Assembly: GCF_005930355.1 (NCBI RefSeq)
Contig: NZ_VDBO01000001.1
Coordinates: forward strand, 2,091,135 to 2,155,134
Length of the DNA: 64,000 nt
Origin: Paenibacillus sinopodophylli
GTDB taxonomy: Bacteria; Bacillota; Bacilli; Paenibacillales; Paenibacillaceae
Reading direction: 5' to 3'
Shown: piece after piece, positions 38,160 through 48,103 of the stretch
Layout: each line of letters opens with the position of its first letter
Numbering within the stretch: position 1 is the stretch's first letter
Notes under the pieces: model-generated
Told to the model about the DNA's origin: nothing
What the model saw: the letters and a program-made list of their open reading frames with translations, nothing else
Database searches by the model: none
Made by a program: the position numbers and the translations under genes

Positions 38160-38558
38160 TTAAACGAGCTCAGTTTGTTTCATTTGTGGCTCTTCCACTT
38201 GCAGTTCACCCATACCGCGTACAAGCTTCTTCGCATAAGTCGCTTTTGGCTTCAATACAGCTAGCATGTAGTCGATCGCAAGCTGAGGATCTACAGTTTC
38301 ACCGCAGGTATAACAGTCTAATGCAGCAAAGCCTCTCTCTGGATACGTGTGAATCGAGAGGTGACTCTCCGACAACAGCACGAGTACAGTTGCGCCTTGA
38401 GGATCGAATTGTTTTGCTTGAACCGACAATACAGTAGCACCACATGCTTCAGCAGCCTCTACCATGTGTGATTGCAAAAATTCAGCGCTGTTAAGTAGAT
38501 CAAAGTCTACACCCCAAGTATCAACAGCAACGTGTCTTCCGAAAGTTGAGTATTCCAT
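38160..38558 (-). CDS. speD: S-adenosylmethionine decarboxylase proenzyme
   Basis: Makes decarboxylated SAM, the aminopropyl donor for spermidine. The 132-residue protein is the short bacterial class; self-cleavage at Glu64-Ser65 in LLSESHLSIHTYPE makes the pyruvoyl group. The conserved LDCYTCG follows. No spermidine synthase is adjacent. ATG 38558 lies four bases after GGAGG, preceded by a second purine-rich tract. The 5' leader has strong secondary-structure potential. Confidence 0.96.
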   Translation of the reverse strand: MEYSTFGRHVAVDTWGVDFDLLNSAEFLQSHMVEAAEACGATVLSVQAKQFDPQGATVLVLLSESHLSIHTYPERGFAALDCYTCGETVDPQLAIDYMLAVLKPKATYAKKLVRGMGELQVEEPQMKQTELV

Positions 38559-38608
38559 CCTCCGGTTCCCCCTTCCTAGGAATAAAATGTTTGAAAAATT
38601 TCATCCGC

Positions 38609-38685
38609 TAGGACCTACGTCATTCACTTCTCGAGGGATTAATCTCTCGCAACATAACTATGTCCTGAGTGAATCCTGGTTCCTA
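38609..38685 (-). ncRNA. Candidate structured leader RNA of speD
   Basis: Nested complementary segments occupy 77 nt upstream of speD. Outer arms are TAGGACC (38609-38615) with GGTTCCTA (38678-38685); the next helix is ATTCACT (38622-38628) with AGTGAAT (38668-38674). Inside are two hairpins: a CGAGGGATT/AATCTCTCG palindrome (38632-38649) and ACAT-N4-ATGT (38652-38663). AGGAC (38610-38614) can instead pair with GTCCT (38662-38666), so two exclusive folds exist. I do not recognise it as a named riboswitch class. Confidence 0.45.
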
Positions 38686-38838
38686 TTATTATCATCAACA
38701 ATGTTTTCAACGAGAATAAAAATAACATCTATCCGAGATAAATGCAATAGTTTTTTTTCTAGGGGCGTAAAAACCTTATTGGCGCCAGCCCCGCTTTCAA
38801 TGTATGACATCGAAACTTGTCTTGTAACGGTGTCCTGA

Positions 38839-39507
38839 TTATCCAGCCATATTATTTTTAGTATCGTCGGCGCTGTAAACCGAAATATGATCCACCTTAC
38901 CGGTAGACTTTGTTATCACGAATTTCAGCTGATATTGTTTATTAACCTCATACGTATATATCTCGTCATCTCCGCTGACCGTTTTCTCTTCTGCCGTTCC
39001 GAGCGCAATATCAAGATCCTTCAGCGTGATGTTCTTCAATTTGTCTGAATACGACCTTACATCAAAAACAACCATGCCTTTGTTATATCCAAACGTAATG
39101 CCCTTGTCCTTGTAGGTAGCGTACATGCCTTTGCCCGCTGATTCATTCGTTTCCGGCTTGCCCCACTTCAGCTCGATTTCGTCGAAGAGCGAGGAATGAG
39201 CTGCATATTCGCTGCCTGCCACCTTACCATCTTTGGCAAGATCATAAATAGAACCAATCAATGTAGACATCTCAGAACCATGCTCGGCTGCGCCATTGCC
39301 TGATTGCTCTGAATCCTTGGTCGGTTCCAAGGTGGGCTCTGGACTTGGGGCTCCCGTTGGTTCTGTGCTTGGCTGTTCGCTTGGCATTTCAGCCACAGGC
39401 TGCGTTGCTTCGACATTGGTTGCCTCGTTGCTGCATGCTGTCAATGAAAGGGCAAGCGCAAAGGATATTCCAATTGCGAACTGTTTGAAACGTTTGGTTT
39501 GATTCAT
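38839..39507 (-). CDS. YjgB-like (DUF4309) lipoprotein
   Basis: A 222-residue exported lipoprotein: basic N-terminus, hydrophobic core and lipobox LTAC with Cys25. A Pro/Glu/Thr-rich linker (about 35-70) precedes a C-terminal domain (about 80-218, IYDLAKDGKVAGSEYAAHSS, WGKPE, ITFGYNKGMVVFDVRSYSD) matching the DUF4309 pattern of Bacillus YjgB. Function is unknown. Transcribed toward speD with a 280-bp gap. Confidence 0.75.
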   Translation of the reverse strand: MNQTKRFKQFAIGISFALALSLTACSNEATNVEATQPVAEMPSEQPSTEPTGAPSPEPTLEPTKDSEQSGNGAAEHGSEMSTLIGSIYDLAKDGKVAGSEYAAHSSLFDEIELKWGKPETNESAGKGMYATYKDKGITFGYNKGMVVFDVRSYSDKLKNITLKDLDIALGTAEEKTVSGDDEIYTYEVNKQYQLKFVITKSTGKVDHISVYSADDTKNNMAG

Positions 39508-39606
39508 CTTCGTTCATCTCCTATATGATGTCTGTTTATGCGAGCTTAATTTCCCTTACCTTGCTACTAACTGCAAAAACGCATAAAATGTTGCACTTTA
39601 CACAAA

Positions 39607-39632
39607 CAAAAAAAGAGCCGCAGCGGCGGCTC
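39607..39632 (-). terminator. Terminator of the conserved unknown gene at 39.7-40.2 kb
   Basis: Minus-strand hairpin GAGCCGCCGCTGCGGCTC (39615-39632) followed by seven T residues. Confidence 0.85.
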
Positions 39633-39657
39633 CCTTCATGTGCTTATTCTTAACCCA

Positions 39658-40248
39658 TTACGCTTCAAGAATGAACAGCTTGTGTGTTAAATCGGTAAGA
39701 CGCTCATCGATCTTACGAATTTCGCCAGCTTCCTTCGTTTGGTTGCGAAGGTCGAGCAGCTCATTGACAGCGCTGCTCAGCAAGCCGATCTCACGTTCGA
39801 TAAGCCGACTGCGGAATACCCGTTCCAACTGACCCAGTGTGTCTTTGAACTCGAATACGACACGTTCTCCCGTATTGGAGCTTTCAACAATTTGGTGAAC
39901 AGAACCATTCTTATAATGATAGATCATCGTATAATGACTGTAGATTCGGTTGACGATCGCGTTGCCGCGGAAAGCAGACAGTGCCTTTCGCATAGCATTG
40001 GTCAGCCTCGGTTGAACAAGACGGCAAGATAGTACGCATACATAATAGTCTTGTTGACGTTCAAAGGTCAGTCGGACTTCTTCCCTCCCTGCCACGTCTT
40101 CGAGAACAAGCTCCTGATTCCCATTGTCGAGCACAAGCACCTGAAGGTGAATTTGTTGCTCTTCAAACAACTGGATAAACTTAGCCATCTCTTCATTCGT
40201 CAATTGCAGTTTGGCATTTACATACTCTGTGGCTAGCCGCTTAGCCAT
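39658..40248 (-). CDS. Conserved unknown protein with C-terminal coiled coil
   Basis: A 196-residue soluble protein that I do not recognise. ATG 40248 was chosen because GAGGAG is six bases upstream. The middle contains FERQQDYYVCVLSCRLVQP and VNRIYSHYTMIYHYKNGSVH. The C-terminal 60 residues are charged and heptad-like (IEREIGLLSSAVNELLDLRN), suggesting a coiled coil. There is no signal peptide or membrane segment. It is downstream of ysxC on the same strand with a 213-bp gap and has its own terminator. Confidence 0.75.
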   Translation of the reverse strand: MAKRLATEYVNAKLQLTNEEMAKFIQLFEEQQIHLQVLVLDNGNQELVLEDVAGREEVRLTFERQQDYYVCVLSCRLVQPRLTNAMRKALSAFRGNAIVNRIYSHYTMIYHYKNGSVHQIVESSNTGERVVFEFKDTLGQLERVFRSRLIEREIGLLSSAVNELLDLRNQTKEAGEIRKIDERLTDLTHKLFILEA

Positions 40249-40461
40249 AAAAATCTCCTCAATTCTTTGAACTTGCACGCTTTGGACTTTTAACTCTGAT
40301 CTTGTTGCTTAAGTATATTATACGTGATCTGAACATTTTATTCCTGCCGCTCATCCTCGATATTCTCGCATATTCCACAAAATAACGGTAGAATTCACGA
40401 GTAATGCCGACTTTTTCACTGTATCCTCTGCTTTATATAAGAACTTGCTGCTCTTGCTACC

Positions 40462-41049
40462 TCATGTAGCAATCGCTTCGTTAATAATATCCCAAAGCTG
40501 CTCTCTTCCAATACCCAATTCGGATGAGAATAAAACAACCGAGTCGCGCGGGTCTGTCTCAAGCGTCTTTTTAACCATCTTCATATGCTTGTCCCATTTC
40601 GACTTCGGAATCTTGTCCGCCTTAGTCACGACAATACAAGTTGGGATTTCATAATGCTTCAGCCACTTGTACATCTGCTGATCCTGTTCCGACGGCTCAT
40701 GGCGAATATCAATAACGAGAAGCTGCAGCTTGAGCTGCTCGCGGCCTTGAATATAACGCTCAATCATTTCTCCGAACAGCACGCGTTGAGTCTTCGATAC
40801 CTTCGCATAGCCATAGCCAGGGAAATCGACCAAATAAATCGCATCATTCACCCGATAGTAGTTAAGCTGCTGCGTTTTCCCAGGCTGCGAGCTTGTTCTT
40901 GCTAAGTTTTTGCGTAAAATAAGTTTGTTAATCAATGAAGATTTTCCTACATTCGAACGCCCTGCCAGAGCAATCTCTGGCAAGGCGTCCTCTGGGTATT
41001 GATGTGGCTTTACTGCACTGATGATAAATTCGGCTTGTGTAATTTTCAT
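40462..41049 (-). CDS. ysxC: YsxC/EngB ribosome biogenesis GTPase
   Basis: A 195-residue GTPase required for 50S assembly. G1 is [14 protein letters not shown] (31-44), G3 [12 protein letters not shown]4 TKADK. ATG 41049 overlaps the lonA stop by four bases. The lonA-ysxC arrangement is the same as in Bacillus. Confidence 0.96.
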   Translation of the reverse strand: MKITQAEFIISAVKPHQYPEDALPEIALAGRSNVGKSSLINKLILRKNLARTSSQPGKTQQLNYYRVNDAIYLVDFPGYGYAKVSKTQRVLFGEMIERYIQGREQLKLQLLVIDIRHEPSEQDQQMYKWLKHYEIPTCIVVTKADKIPKSKWDKHMKMVKKTLETDPRDSVVLFSSELGIGREQLWDIINEAIAT

Positions 41050-43415
41050 AAAATCGTTGTACCTGCCTTCTCCTCCGTTTGAACCGGAAGCAACGCATGC
41101 TGCAGAACTTCATCCATATGACTAACAGGAAAAAATTGCATATCATGACGTACGCTGTCGGGAATATCCCTTAAATCCCGTTCATTTTCTTTCGGCAACA
41201 ATATCGTGCGAATTCCCGCTCGATGCGCGGCAAGTGATTTCTCCTTCAAACCGCCAATCGGCAGCACACGGCCTCTAAGCGTTATTTCTCCCGTCATCGC
41301 CACTTCTTTGTTCACATAGCGATTGGTAAGGGCTGAAATAAGAGCTGTTGCGATAGTGATGCCTGCAGATGGACCATCCTTCGGAATGGCGCCCTCTGGA
41401 ATATGAATATGAATATCGTTCTTCTCATGGAAGCCCGGATCAATGCCAAGCTCGGTCGCTTTCGAACGTGTAAAGCTGAACGCTGCCTGGGCCGATTCCT
41501 TCATGACATCACCTAGTTTACCAGTTAACGTTAGCTTTCCGCTACCCGGCATTACCGTTACTTCGATAACAAGCGTATCTCCGCCAACCTCTGTCCATGC
41601 CAAACCCGTTACCGCACCAATTTGATTCTCGCTCTCAGCAAGGCCGTAACGGAACTTTGATGGACCGAGCCATTCCTTCAACAACTCACTCGTCAGCTCA
41701 AGAGGCTCCAGCATTTCGGACTGCTCTTTGGATACGAAATGCCTCGCAGCCTTGCGGCACACGGCAGCAATTTGCTGCTCCAAATTACGGACACCTGACT
41801 CTCTAGTATACTCTCTCACTAGCTGTAGCAAAACCTCTTCTTTGATAACCAGGTGTTCCTCAGTAAGCCCATGCTCCTTCTTCTGCTTAGGCAGCAGGTA
41901 GCGCGTACCAATTTGAAGCTTCTCCAGTTCGGTATATCCTGGGATATACAATACTTCCATCCGGTCAAGAAGTGGACGAGGTATGTTATGCAGCGCATTG
42001 GCTGTTGTAACGAACATCACATTAGACAAATTGAAAGGCACTTCTACATAATGGTCGCTGAACGTATTGTTCTGCTCGGGGTCAAGCACCTCTAGCAAAG
42101 CCGATGCTGGATCTCCGCGGAAATCCATAGCCATTTTGTCGATTTCATCAAGTAAAAATACAGGATTAAGCGAGCCTGCCGTTTTCATTCCTTGAATAAT
42201 CCGTCCCGGCATAGCCCCTACATACGTGCGACGATGACCGCGAATTTCCGCTTCATCACGTACGCCGCCGAGCGAGATCCTTACAAACTTACGGCCAAGC
42301 GACTTAGCAATTGAACGCGCCAGCGATGTTTTACCAACACCCGGAGGTCCTACCAGACACAGAATCGGACCCTTCAACTGCTTCACAAGCTGTTGAACAG
42401 CCAAATACTCAAGAACCCGCTCTTTAGGCTTCTCTAACCCGTAATGGTCATCATTCAGAATCTCTTCGGCTTTGCTTAAGCTGAGGTCATCGTCAGTCGT
42501 TTTGTTCCAAGGCAAGGATAGAAGCCAATCGATATAATTCCGAATGACACCGCCCTCCGCAGAGGTAGATGGCATTTTTTCGAGCCGGTCGATTTCTTTC
42601 TCAATTTTTTCTTTCACCTGATCAGGAACGCCTGCTTCTGCAAGCTGTGAACGCAGCTCCTCGACCTCTCCTGCTCGGCCTTCCTTCTCACCAAGCTCCT
42701 TCTGAATCGCCTTCATTTGCTCACGCAAATAATATTCTTTTTGCGTTTTTTCCATTTGTTTCTTAACACGTTGGTTGATTTTACGCTCGAGCTCAAGCAC
42801 CTCGCGCTCGTTATTCAGAATATCAAGAAGTTTCTCCAGTCGTTCGCCAACATCAACTGTTTCGAGAATGTCCTGCTTATCCTTAATCTTGAGCGACAGA
42901 TGGCTCGTAATCACATCCGCAAGCCGGCCTGGATCATCGATGTCCGATACTGCCGCATACGTTTCGGGCGTCACTTTTTTCGATAATGAGATATAGTGCT
43001 CAAACTGGTTCAGCACAGAACGCATGAGCGCATCTACCTCAGGATCATCCGTCTCCTGCTCGGGCAGTTCTTTCACAGATACTTCATAAAACTCATCATT
43101 CGGCAAATAATCCAAAATCTCCGCGCGAGACACGCCCTCTACCAATACGCGGATCGTCCCATTCGGCAATTTTAGCATCTGCCTTACCTTCGCAATCGTG
43201 CCGACTTTATAAATATCTTCCTCCGTCGGCTCCTCAATGTTCACTTCAGACTGTGAACACAACAATATCATATGGTCTTCGACCATCGAGCGCTCAAGCG
43301 CCCGAACCGATTTGTCCCTACCCACATCAAGGTGCAGCACCATGCTGGGATAAACGAGCAGCCCTCTAAGCGGAAGCAAGGGCAGCCGACGACCTTTCGA
43401 TTTATTAGGTCCCAC
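41046..43415 (-). CDS. lonA: ATP-dependent protease LonA
   Basis: An AAA+ serine protease of 789 residues. LON substrate-binding domain (about 1-200), Walker [14 protein letters not shown], Walker [10 protein letters not shown], and the Ser-Lys dyad in PKDGPSAGI and [15 protein letters not shown] chose GTG 43415 because GGAGG is seven bases upstream and the protein then begins close to the usual LonA start; ATG 43439 lies before that site and adds eight residues. Confidence 0.95.
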   Translation of the reverse strand: MGPNKSKGRRLPLLPLRGLLVYPSMVLHLDVGRDKSVRALERSMVEDHMILLCSQSEVNIEEPTEEDIYKVGTIAKVRQMLKLPNGTIRVLVEGVSRAEILDYLPNDEFYEVSVKELPEQETDDPEVDALMRSVLNQFEHYISLSKKVTPETYAAVSDIDDPGRLADVITSHLSLKIKDKQDILETVDVGERLEKLLDILNNEREVLELERKINQRVKKQMEKTQKEYYLREQMKAIQKELGEKEGRAGEVEELRSQLAEAGVPDQVKEKIEKEIDRLEKMPSTSAEGGVIRNYIDWLLSLPWNKTTDDDLSLSKAEEILNDDHYGLEKPKERVLEYLAVQQLVKQLKGPILCLVGPPGVGKTSLARSIAKSLGRKFVRISLGGVRDEAEIRGHRRTYVGAMPGRIIQGMKTAGSLNPVFLLDEIDKMAMDFRGDPASALLEVLDPEQNNTFSDHYVEVPFNLSNVMFVTTANALHNIPRPLLDRMEVLYIPGYTELEKLQIGTRYLLPKQKKEHGLTEEHLVIKEEVLLQLVREYTRESGVRNLEQQIAAVCRKAARHFVSKEQSEMLEPLELTSELLKEWLGPSKFRYGLAESENQIGAVTGLAWTEVGGDTLVIEVTVMPGSGKLTLTGKLGDVMKESAQAAFSFTRSKATELGIDPGFHEKNDIHIHIPEGAIPKDGPSAGITIATALISALTNRYVNKEVAMTGEITLRGRVLPIGGLKEKSLAAHRAGIRTILLPKENERDLRDIPDSVRHDMQFFPVSHMDEVLQHALLPVQTEEKAGTTIL

Positions 43416-43452
43416 ACCAGCACCTCCAATTGTTAACATCTACCTTAGTTTA

Positions 43453-45156
43453 TCATTCTACAGAATCAGCCTGCAAATAGGGAACGGCAGAAGCGATAAA
43501 AAGATCGGTTCCAAAAGGGGCTTCCACCCGCACCGAAGAGTTCTCGGCCCCAGGAAAAACGTATTTGAACACTTCTTCTACTTTTTCGACTGGGATTACC
43601 TTCAAACCTTCCAAGTCTGCAAATATCGCTTGCCAATTTTCACGCGGAATGATGACCGTATTCGCTCCAGCTTGAAAAGCTGCCTCAACTTTCGCAAGCA
43701 CTCCGCCAACGGGCTTCACATTTCCATGGATGCCTACTTCACCGGTCATCGCCAGTTTATTATCGATAGGAATGCCCTTAATCGCTGATGTTATGGCCGT
43801 TGCCATCGCAATACCGGCAGATGGTCCATCGATTGGCGTGCCGCCAGGGAAGTTAATATGCAGATCGAAATCCTGCGGGTTCAGCCCTATGCGCCGTAAT
43901 ACAGTCAATACATTCTCGACAGATCCCTTGGCCATGCTTTTCCTTCTAAGCGTACGCGAGCCCCCGCCAAGCTCCTCTTCGTCAACAACCCCTGTAATTG
44001 TAAATTGACCTTTAGAGGCTGCCGCTGGAATCGCACTTACTTCGATTTCAAGCAGCGTTCCCATATTAGGTCCATATACGGCAAGGCCATTCACAAAGCC
44101 AACCTGCGGAGCATCAGGCACTTTGCGATCCGGGCGCGGTGGGATCTGACTGCTGTTCACCACCCACTCAATGTCTCCTGCAGTAATACTGTCCCTTTTC
44201 TCAGACAATGCAACACCGGCAGCAAGCTGTATGACGTTTACAGCCTCACGGCCGTTTGTCGCATAACGTTTGACGACTTCAATCGCTTCCGGGCAAGGTG
44301 CAAAACCGATTTTCTTCACTGCATTTTCGGCGACGAGTCCAATTTCCACTGCAAGCAGCGGACGGAAGAACACCTCCATGCAGCGAGAGCGGATAGCTGG
44401 TGGAATCTCCTGCGGTGAGCGCGTTGTAGCGCCTACAAGCCTAAAATCTGCCGGCAAGCCGTTCTGGAATATATCATGGATATACACCGGGATATTGGAA
44501 TCCTCTGAATTGTAATAGGCGCTCTCTAGAAAAACCTTGCGGTCCTCCAGCACTTTTAACAATTTATTCATCTGAACGGGATGCAATTCACCTATTTCGT
44601 CAATAAACAATATACCGCCATGCGCTTTCGTGACCGCTCCCGGCTTTGGCTGCGGAATTCCGGCCACCCCCATCGCTCCAGCACCTTGATAAATCGGATC
44701 ATGAACAGAGCCGATCAACGGATCCGCAATTCCACGCTCGTCAAAGCGAGCCGTAGTTGCATCGATTTCGGTAAATTTCGCTTCAGGTAAAAAGGGGGAG
44801 GAGACGTTTTTTTTAGCTTCCTCCAGCACAACGCGCGCAGCGGCTGTTTTGCCGACGCCAGGCGGACCATAGATGATCACATGCTGTGGATTTGCGCTGC
44901 ACAGCGCCGCCTTGAGGGCGCGCAGACCGTCTCGCTGCCCAACGATGTCCTGCATAGCCTGGGGCCTTGTTTTCTCCGCAAGCGGCTTCGTCAAGGACAC
45001 ACTTCTGAGCTTACGAAGCTTATCCATTTCTTTCCGCGACTCTCGATCAACTGCAGAGCGGTTCGTCTTCTGATTGCGCAGCAGATTCCAAAAGTACAAG
45101 CCGATTACAACGGCAAAAAAAACTTGAATCAACATCAATACAACACTCAAACTCAT
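43453..45156 (-). CDS. lonB: Membrane-anchored ATP-dependent protease LonB
   Basis: A 567-residue Lon paralogue without the long LON N-domain. An N-terminal membrane segment (VVLMLIQVFFAVVIGLYFW, about 5-23) precedes the AAA+ module ([23 protein letters not shown]) and the protease domain with PIDGPSAGIAMATAI and the catalytic lysine in KPVGGVLAKVEAA. In Bacillus LonB is a forespore protease linked to sigma-F, and the gene also precedes lonA. Confidence 0.95.
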   Translation of the reverse strand: MSLSVVLMLIQVFFAVVIGLYFWNLLRNQKTNRSAVDRESRKEMDKLRKLRSVSLTKPLAEKTRPQAMQDIVGQRDGLRALKAALCSANPQHVIIYGPPGVGKTAAARVVLEEAKKNVSSPFLPEAKFTEIDATTARFDERGIADPLIGSVHDPIYQGAGAMGVAGIPQPKPGAVTKAHGGILFIDEIGELHPVQMNKLLKVLEDRKVFLESAYYNSEDSNIPVYIHDIFQNGLPADFRLVGATTRSPQEIPPAIRSRCMEVFFRPLLAVEIGLVAENAVKKIGFAPCPEAIEVVKRYATNGREAVNVIQLAAGVALSEKRDSITAGDIEWVVNSSQIPPRPDRKVPDAPQVGFVNGLAVYGPNMGTLLEIEVSAIPAAASKGQFTITGVVDEEELGGGSRTLRRKSMAKGSVENVLTVLRRIGLNPQDFDLHINFPGGTPIDGPSAGIAMATAITSAIKGIPIDNKLAMTGEVGIHGNVKPVGGVLAKVEAAFQAGANTVIIPRENWQAIFADLEGLKVIPVEKVEEVFKYVFPGAENSSVRVEAPFGTDLFIASAVPYLQADSVE

Positions 45157-45521
45157 AACATCCCGCTCCTTTCAAGCGTAAACGGTCGTAACCGTGTAAT
45201 CGGTGGAGACTCGTTTCGCGTAGAAATAGAAGCGGCATGGAGGCATTTCTACTCCATACTTCTATTTCAAGCGTAAACGGTCGTAACCGTGTAATCGGTG
45301 AAGACTCGTTTCGCGTAGAAATAGAAGCAGCATGGAGACATTTCCACACCATACTTCTATTTCAAGCGTAAACGGTCGTAACCGTGTAATCGGTAATGAA
45401 TCATATATATGGAAATATTGTTTATTTTTCCATTATCGTATTCTGCAATCGTATTGGATAGTATTGCCCCTGAGAAGTGGTAATAACCGTTAATCTTCGT
45501 TAATTTTACAATCTAGGCCGA
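45157..45521. other. lonB upstream intergenic region
   Basis: This 365-bp gap is mostly repeat: a 95-bp unit present 2.4 times (45171-45394), then AT-rich sequence with an ATGGAAA...TTTCCAT inverted repeat (45411-45438). No gene is credible; the open frame spanning it on the minus strand is only the repeat read through. Confidence 0.6.
45171..45394 (+). repeat. 95-bp tandem array of the dispersed element, copy A (2.4 units)
   Basis: Units start at 45171, 45266 and 45361 (the last truncated after 34 bp). They begin TTCAAGCGTAAACGGTCGTA and contain ACTCGTTTCGCGTAGAAATA. The two full units differ at only a few positions. Each unit ends in a long hairpin with arms GAAATAGAAG...CTTCTATTTC. The left half and the TTTCGCGTAGA core match the copies at 6462 and 8725. 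Confidence 0.9.
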
Positions 45522-45764
45522 TTAGCTCATCCAGCTCATCATATTCAAAAACCGCTTGAGCGGAGCAAATAACAACGTGACTGGTGTTACGAGTGTAATA
45601 ATCGGCCAGTCATACCACTGTGAACTGAACAAATAAGCCGCCCACAGCGTCATAACTGAATAGGCAACAAAGTTGCGGTACAGTCCTTTCTTAATCAAGA
45701 ACTTGTACCCTGCTCCAACTATTGCGGCTATCGAAATAATAAATAGGATGGTTATGTAACTCAT
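45522..45764 (-). CDS. Small membrane protein at the end of the ger cluster
   Basis: An 80-residue protein with two to three hydrophobic segments (about 3-22, 32-46, 54-70) and little else. It follows the gerC-type gene by 12 bases on the same strand. Small two-TM D-type accessory subunits are known in some GerA operons, so it may be one, but the sequence alone does not prove it. Confidence 0.65.
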   Translation of the reverse strand: MSYITILFIISIAAIVGAGYKFLIKKGLYRNFVAYSVMTLWAAYLFSSQWYDWPIITLVTPVTLLFAPLKRFLNMMSWMS

Positions 45765-45776
45765 CGCTAAACCTCC

Positions 45777-47003
45777 TTATTTCTTGCCTTCTCTCAATGC
45801 GTCCGCATTGAACGGTTGATTGCTCAGACCGACGTTGGTTAGCGTAATTTCAGCCGAAACCTCGACTTTTATCGCAGCAAAATAGCGATCCCAATCCTTT
45901 TTCCACGTCCTCCATTGCTTGCGGTATTTCCGATGTGCCAGATCAGCGAACCCTAAAGTATCGGTGTGTAACCGCTGAGTCGCTTTCCAGCCTGCCTCGG
46001 TGTAGGTTAGGAGTTCCTTCACTGCCGCCTTCTCCAGTGCATCAACAATCTCCGGTTTATACAAATCCATCGAGGCACAGTCTGACTCGGACAGCACGGC
46101 TTTTCCTTTTATATGAGCCTTGACCGTCATCTTATCCCCCTTTAGAATCGGCTGAAGCTCTGTTGAGGAGCTGCCCACCTGCAGGGTTAAGTGTTTGTTT
46201 TCCTCGTTCGGACAAGCGAAGGTCAAAGACGTTTTTTTCACATCATTGCGTAGAAAGGCTACCCCGAGCGCTTCCTTGCGCGAGAGCCAGCCGACCATTT
46301 TGTCTTTTTTGATAACAGCTAAACGGCCGAGTTTTACTTTGGCTGGCAACGTTGTTCGATCAAATACTTTAAGCGATGCAGCATCAGAATGTCCTGACAA
46401 GAAAACTTCTGGAAGCAGCGCACTGCCTGAATCGCTCGCCAAACTCATAGCTAACTGATACATCTTCACCTCAGGCAGAATGGACGTATATTTGGACTCC
46501 AAATGGTTGATTTCCCGAATGCCGTCTCCAGAGATTTTCTGAATCTGCATCATTTGCTCCAATATGGTGCGCGCACTGCCTGGAGCAATAAGCACGTCGA
46601 CAGTCTCCCTTGCATCCGTATTCCTTAAATAAACGTCCAATACTGGATTCAAACCTCGGCGCGCCGCTTCTTCGCTTACAATAATGACACGATTATGTGC
46701 AAAATAAAGCTTGCGGGGACTCTCGAAAAAGCTGCGTGAGTTTGCCTCCTTTATGGTCTTTCCTTTCGTAGAATATACAATTACCGGAGCCCCTGATCCA
46801 CCTCCCGTAATGCCAATGCCAGAAGATATTGACGAGGGAATGAGCACCTGGAAGGAAACGAACCACTCATCCCCCTTCCTATCAACAGCGGTAGCAGATG
46901 TGATCGCAAGCTCATTGAGCTCAATTCGGCTCCAGCAGCCCGTCAATAGACAAGTGAGAACGATAGCGACCGCAGCAACAATCGAGATGCGAGTTATGCT
47001 CAT
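45777..47003 (-). CDS. Ger(x)C family spore germination lipoprotein
   Basis: The C subunit of a GerA-type germinant receptor. The 408-residue protein has a lipobox LLTGC (Cys23) and the typical start WSRIELNELAI, then GKTIKEANSRSFFESPRKLYFAHNRVIIV and a Trp-rich C-terminal region (KYRKQWRTWKKDWDRYFAAI). It would be anchored to the outer face of the spore inner membrane. It overlaps the upstream permease gene by four bases. Confidence 0.93.
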   Translation of the reverse strand: MSITRISIVAAVAIVLTCLLTGCWSRIELNELAITSATAVDRKGDEWFVSFQVLIPSSISSGIGITGGGSGAPVIVYSTKGKTIKEANSRSFFESPRKLYFAHNRVIIVSEEAARRGLNPVLDVYLRNTDARETVDVLIAPGSARTILEQMMQIQKISGDGIREINHLESKYTSILPEVKMYQLAMSLASDSGSALLPEVFLSGHSDAASLKVFDRTTLPAKVKLGRLAVIKKDKMVGWLSRKEALGVAFLRNDVKKTSLTFACPNEENKHLTLQVGSSSTELQPILKGDKMTVKAHIKGKAVLSESDCASMDLYKPEIVDALEKAAVKELLTYTEAGWKATQRLHTDTLGFADLAHRKYRKQWRTWKKDWDRYFAAIKVEVSAEITLTNVGLSNQPFNADALREGKK

Positions 47004-48103
47004 AAGCTCTCCGTGGCTATTTTAGCTTTATACTGTGTCAATCGAAGACCGAACCAAATCATTATACATACCCCATAATTGTTCAACAGAAAGTAGATTG
47101 TTAGTGTGGTGTAGCTGAACTCAGCCACGACAACATTGCTTGGCCAAGCATACAATGCCGTGGCTAGAATCAAGAGACCTCCAGCCGCATATTGACTGAA
47201 ATGCGAGGTGAGCTTGAACGTTTGTGTAACCATCTGGAAAAACCCGAATGTATAAATAGAGACTTGAGCAAACATCGAAGCCGTCCAAGCCGACACGAGC
47301 AATACATCTACTCGCTCAATAAACTGACTAATTTCAACCGTACCAATCGCTGCAAAAGCAGGATAGGAAATCGCACTAATAATTTTCGTTCCGAACACTG
47401 TAATGGTAACCCCGGTCACTACCACACAGATCAAACCAGAAATCAAAGTGCTCCACAAAGCGATTTTGATGCCAGAGGCGGGAGTTTCCAAAAACGGAGC
47501 AAGCAGCAGCAGAACAGCTATTTCCGAGAGACATCCAAGCGGCATGAGCATTGCTTTCATATGATCAGCAGGCAGGCTCTCTAAAAGGGGGAGAAATTGC
47601 TTGAAATCACTCTGTCCCCATATTAAAGCTGTGTTCAAGCATACAAAAAACATAAAAAACAAAAATACAACAAAGATAACGCGAGCTAACGACTCAATAC
47701 CTTGCGAAGCGATATAGACGGATACGAGCACAATAATGCCGGCCAGCATAACTAGTGGCGTCGCCATTAACGTCTCTGTAGACATGAAATCAGCAAACTG
47801 CCTGACAATGATAACTGAAGCTATGAAATAGTACATGCATAAAATTAGACCCACTGCCGTCGCTATTATTTTTCCAAGCCGGCTTCGGAGCCATGCTAAT
47901 AATGAATGCCTATTCGCTTCCCTGCATACATGTCCAATCACGATTGCGAGAAGCAATGTAACAATCAGCGAAAGTAAGACAGAAATCCATCCGTCTTGCT
48001 TAGCTATTTGAATAACAACGCTTGGTATATAGAACAAAGAGCTTGGGACGATCGAGATTACGACGATTACAATCGCCTGTAAGCTCGTTATACGCTGTTT
48101 CAC
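47000..48103 (-). CDS. GerAB-type germination permease, second copy in cluster
   Basis: A 367-residue protein with ten or so membrane segments of the endospore germination permease (APC-like) family, starting SLQAIVIVVISIVPSSLFYIP. It is probably the B subunit that binds the germinant. It abuts the GerA-type gene (shared base 48103) and overlaps the C-type gene. Confidence 0.9.
   Translation of the reverse strand: MKQRITSLQAIVIVVISIVPSSLFYIPSVVIQIAKQDGWISVLLSLIVTLLLAIVIGHVCREANRHSLLAWLRSRLGKIIATAVGLILCMYYFIASVIIVRQFADFMSTETLMATPLVMLAGIIVLVSVYIASQGIESLARVIFVVFLFFMFFVCLNTALIWGQSDFKQFLPLLESLPADHMKAMLMPLGCLSEIAVLLLLAPFLETPASGIKIALWSTLISGLICVVVTGVTITVFGTKIISAISYPAFAAIGTVEISQFIERVDVLLVSAWTASMFAQVSIYTFGFFQMVTQTFKLTSHFSQYAAGGLLILATALYAWPSNVVVAEFSYTTLTIYFLLNNYGVCIMIWFGLRLTQYKAKIATESL

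Noticed and set aside
38749..38793. GGGGC...GCCCC hairpin as terminator of the lipoprotein gene
   Set aside because: The 5-bp stem has a loop of about 20 nt, and the homopolymer is on the wrong side: on the minus strand it is A, not T.
45047..45352. 101-codon minus-strand frame across the lonB start region
   Set aside because: It is made of the 95-bp tandem repeat plus out-of-frame lonB sequence, with no ribosome site or homology pattern.
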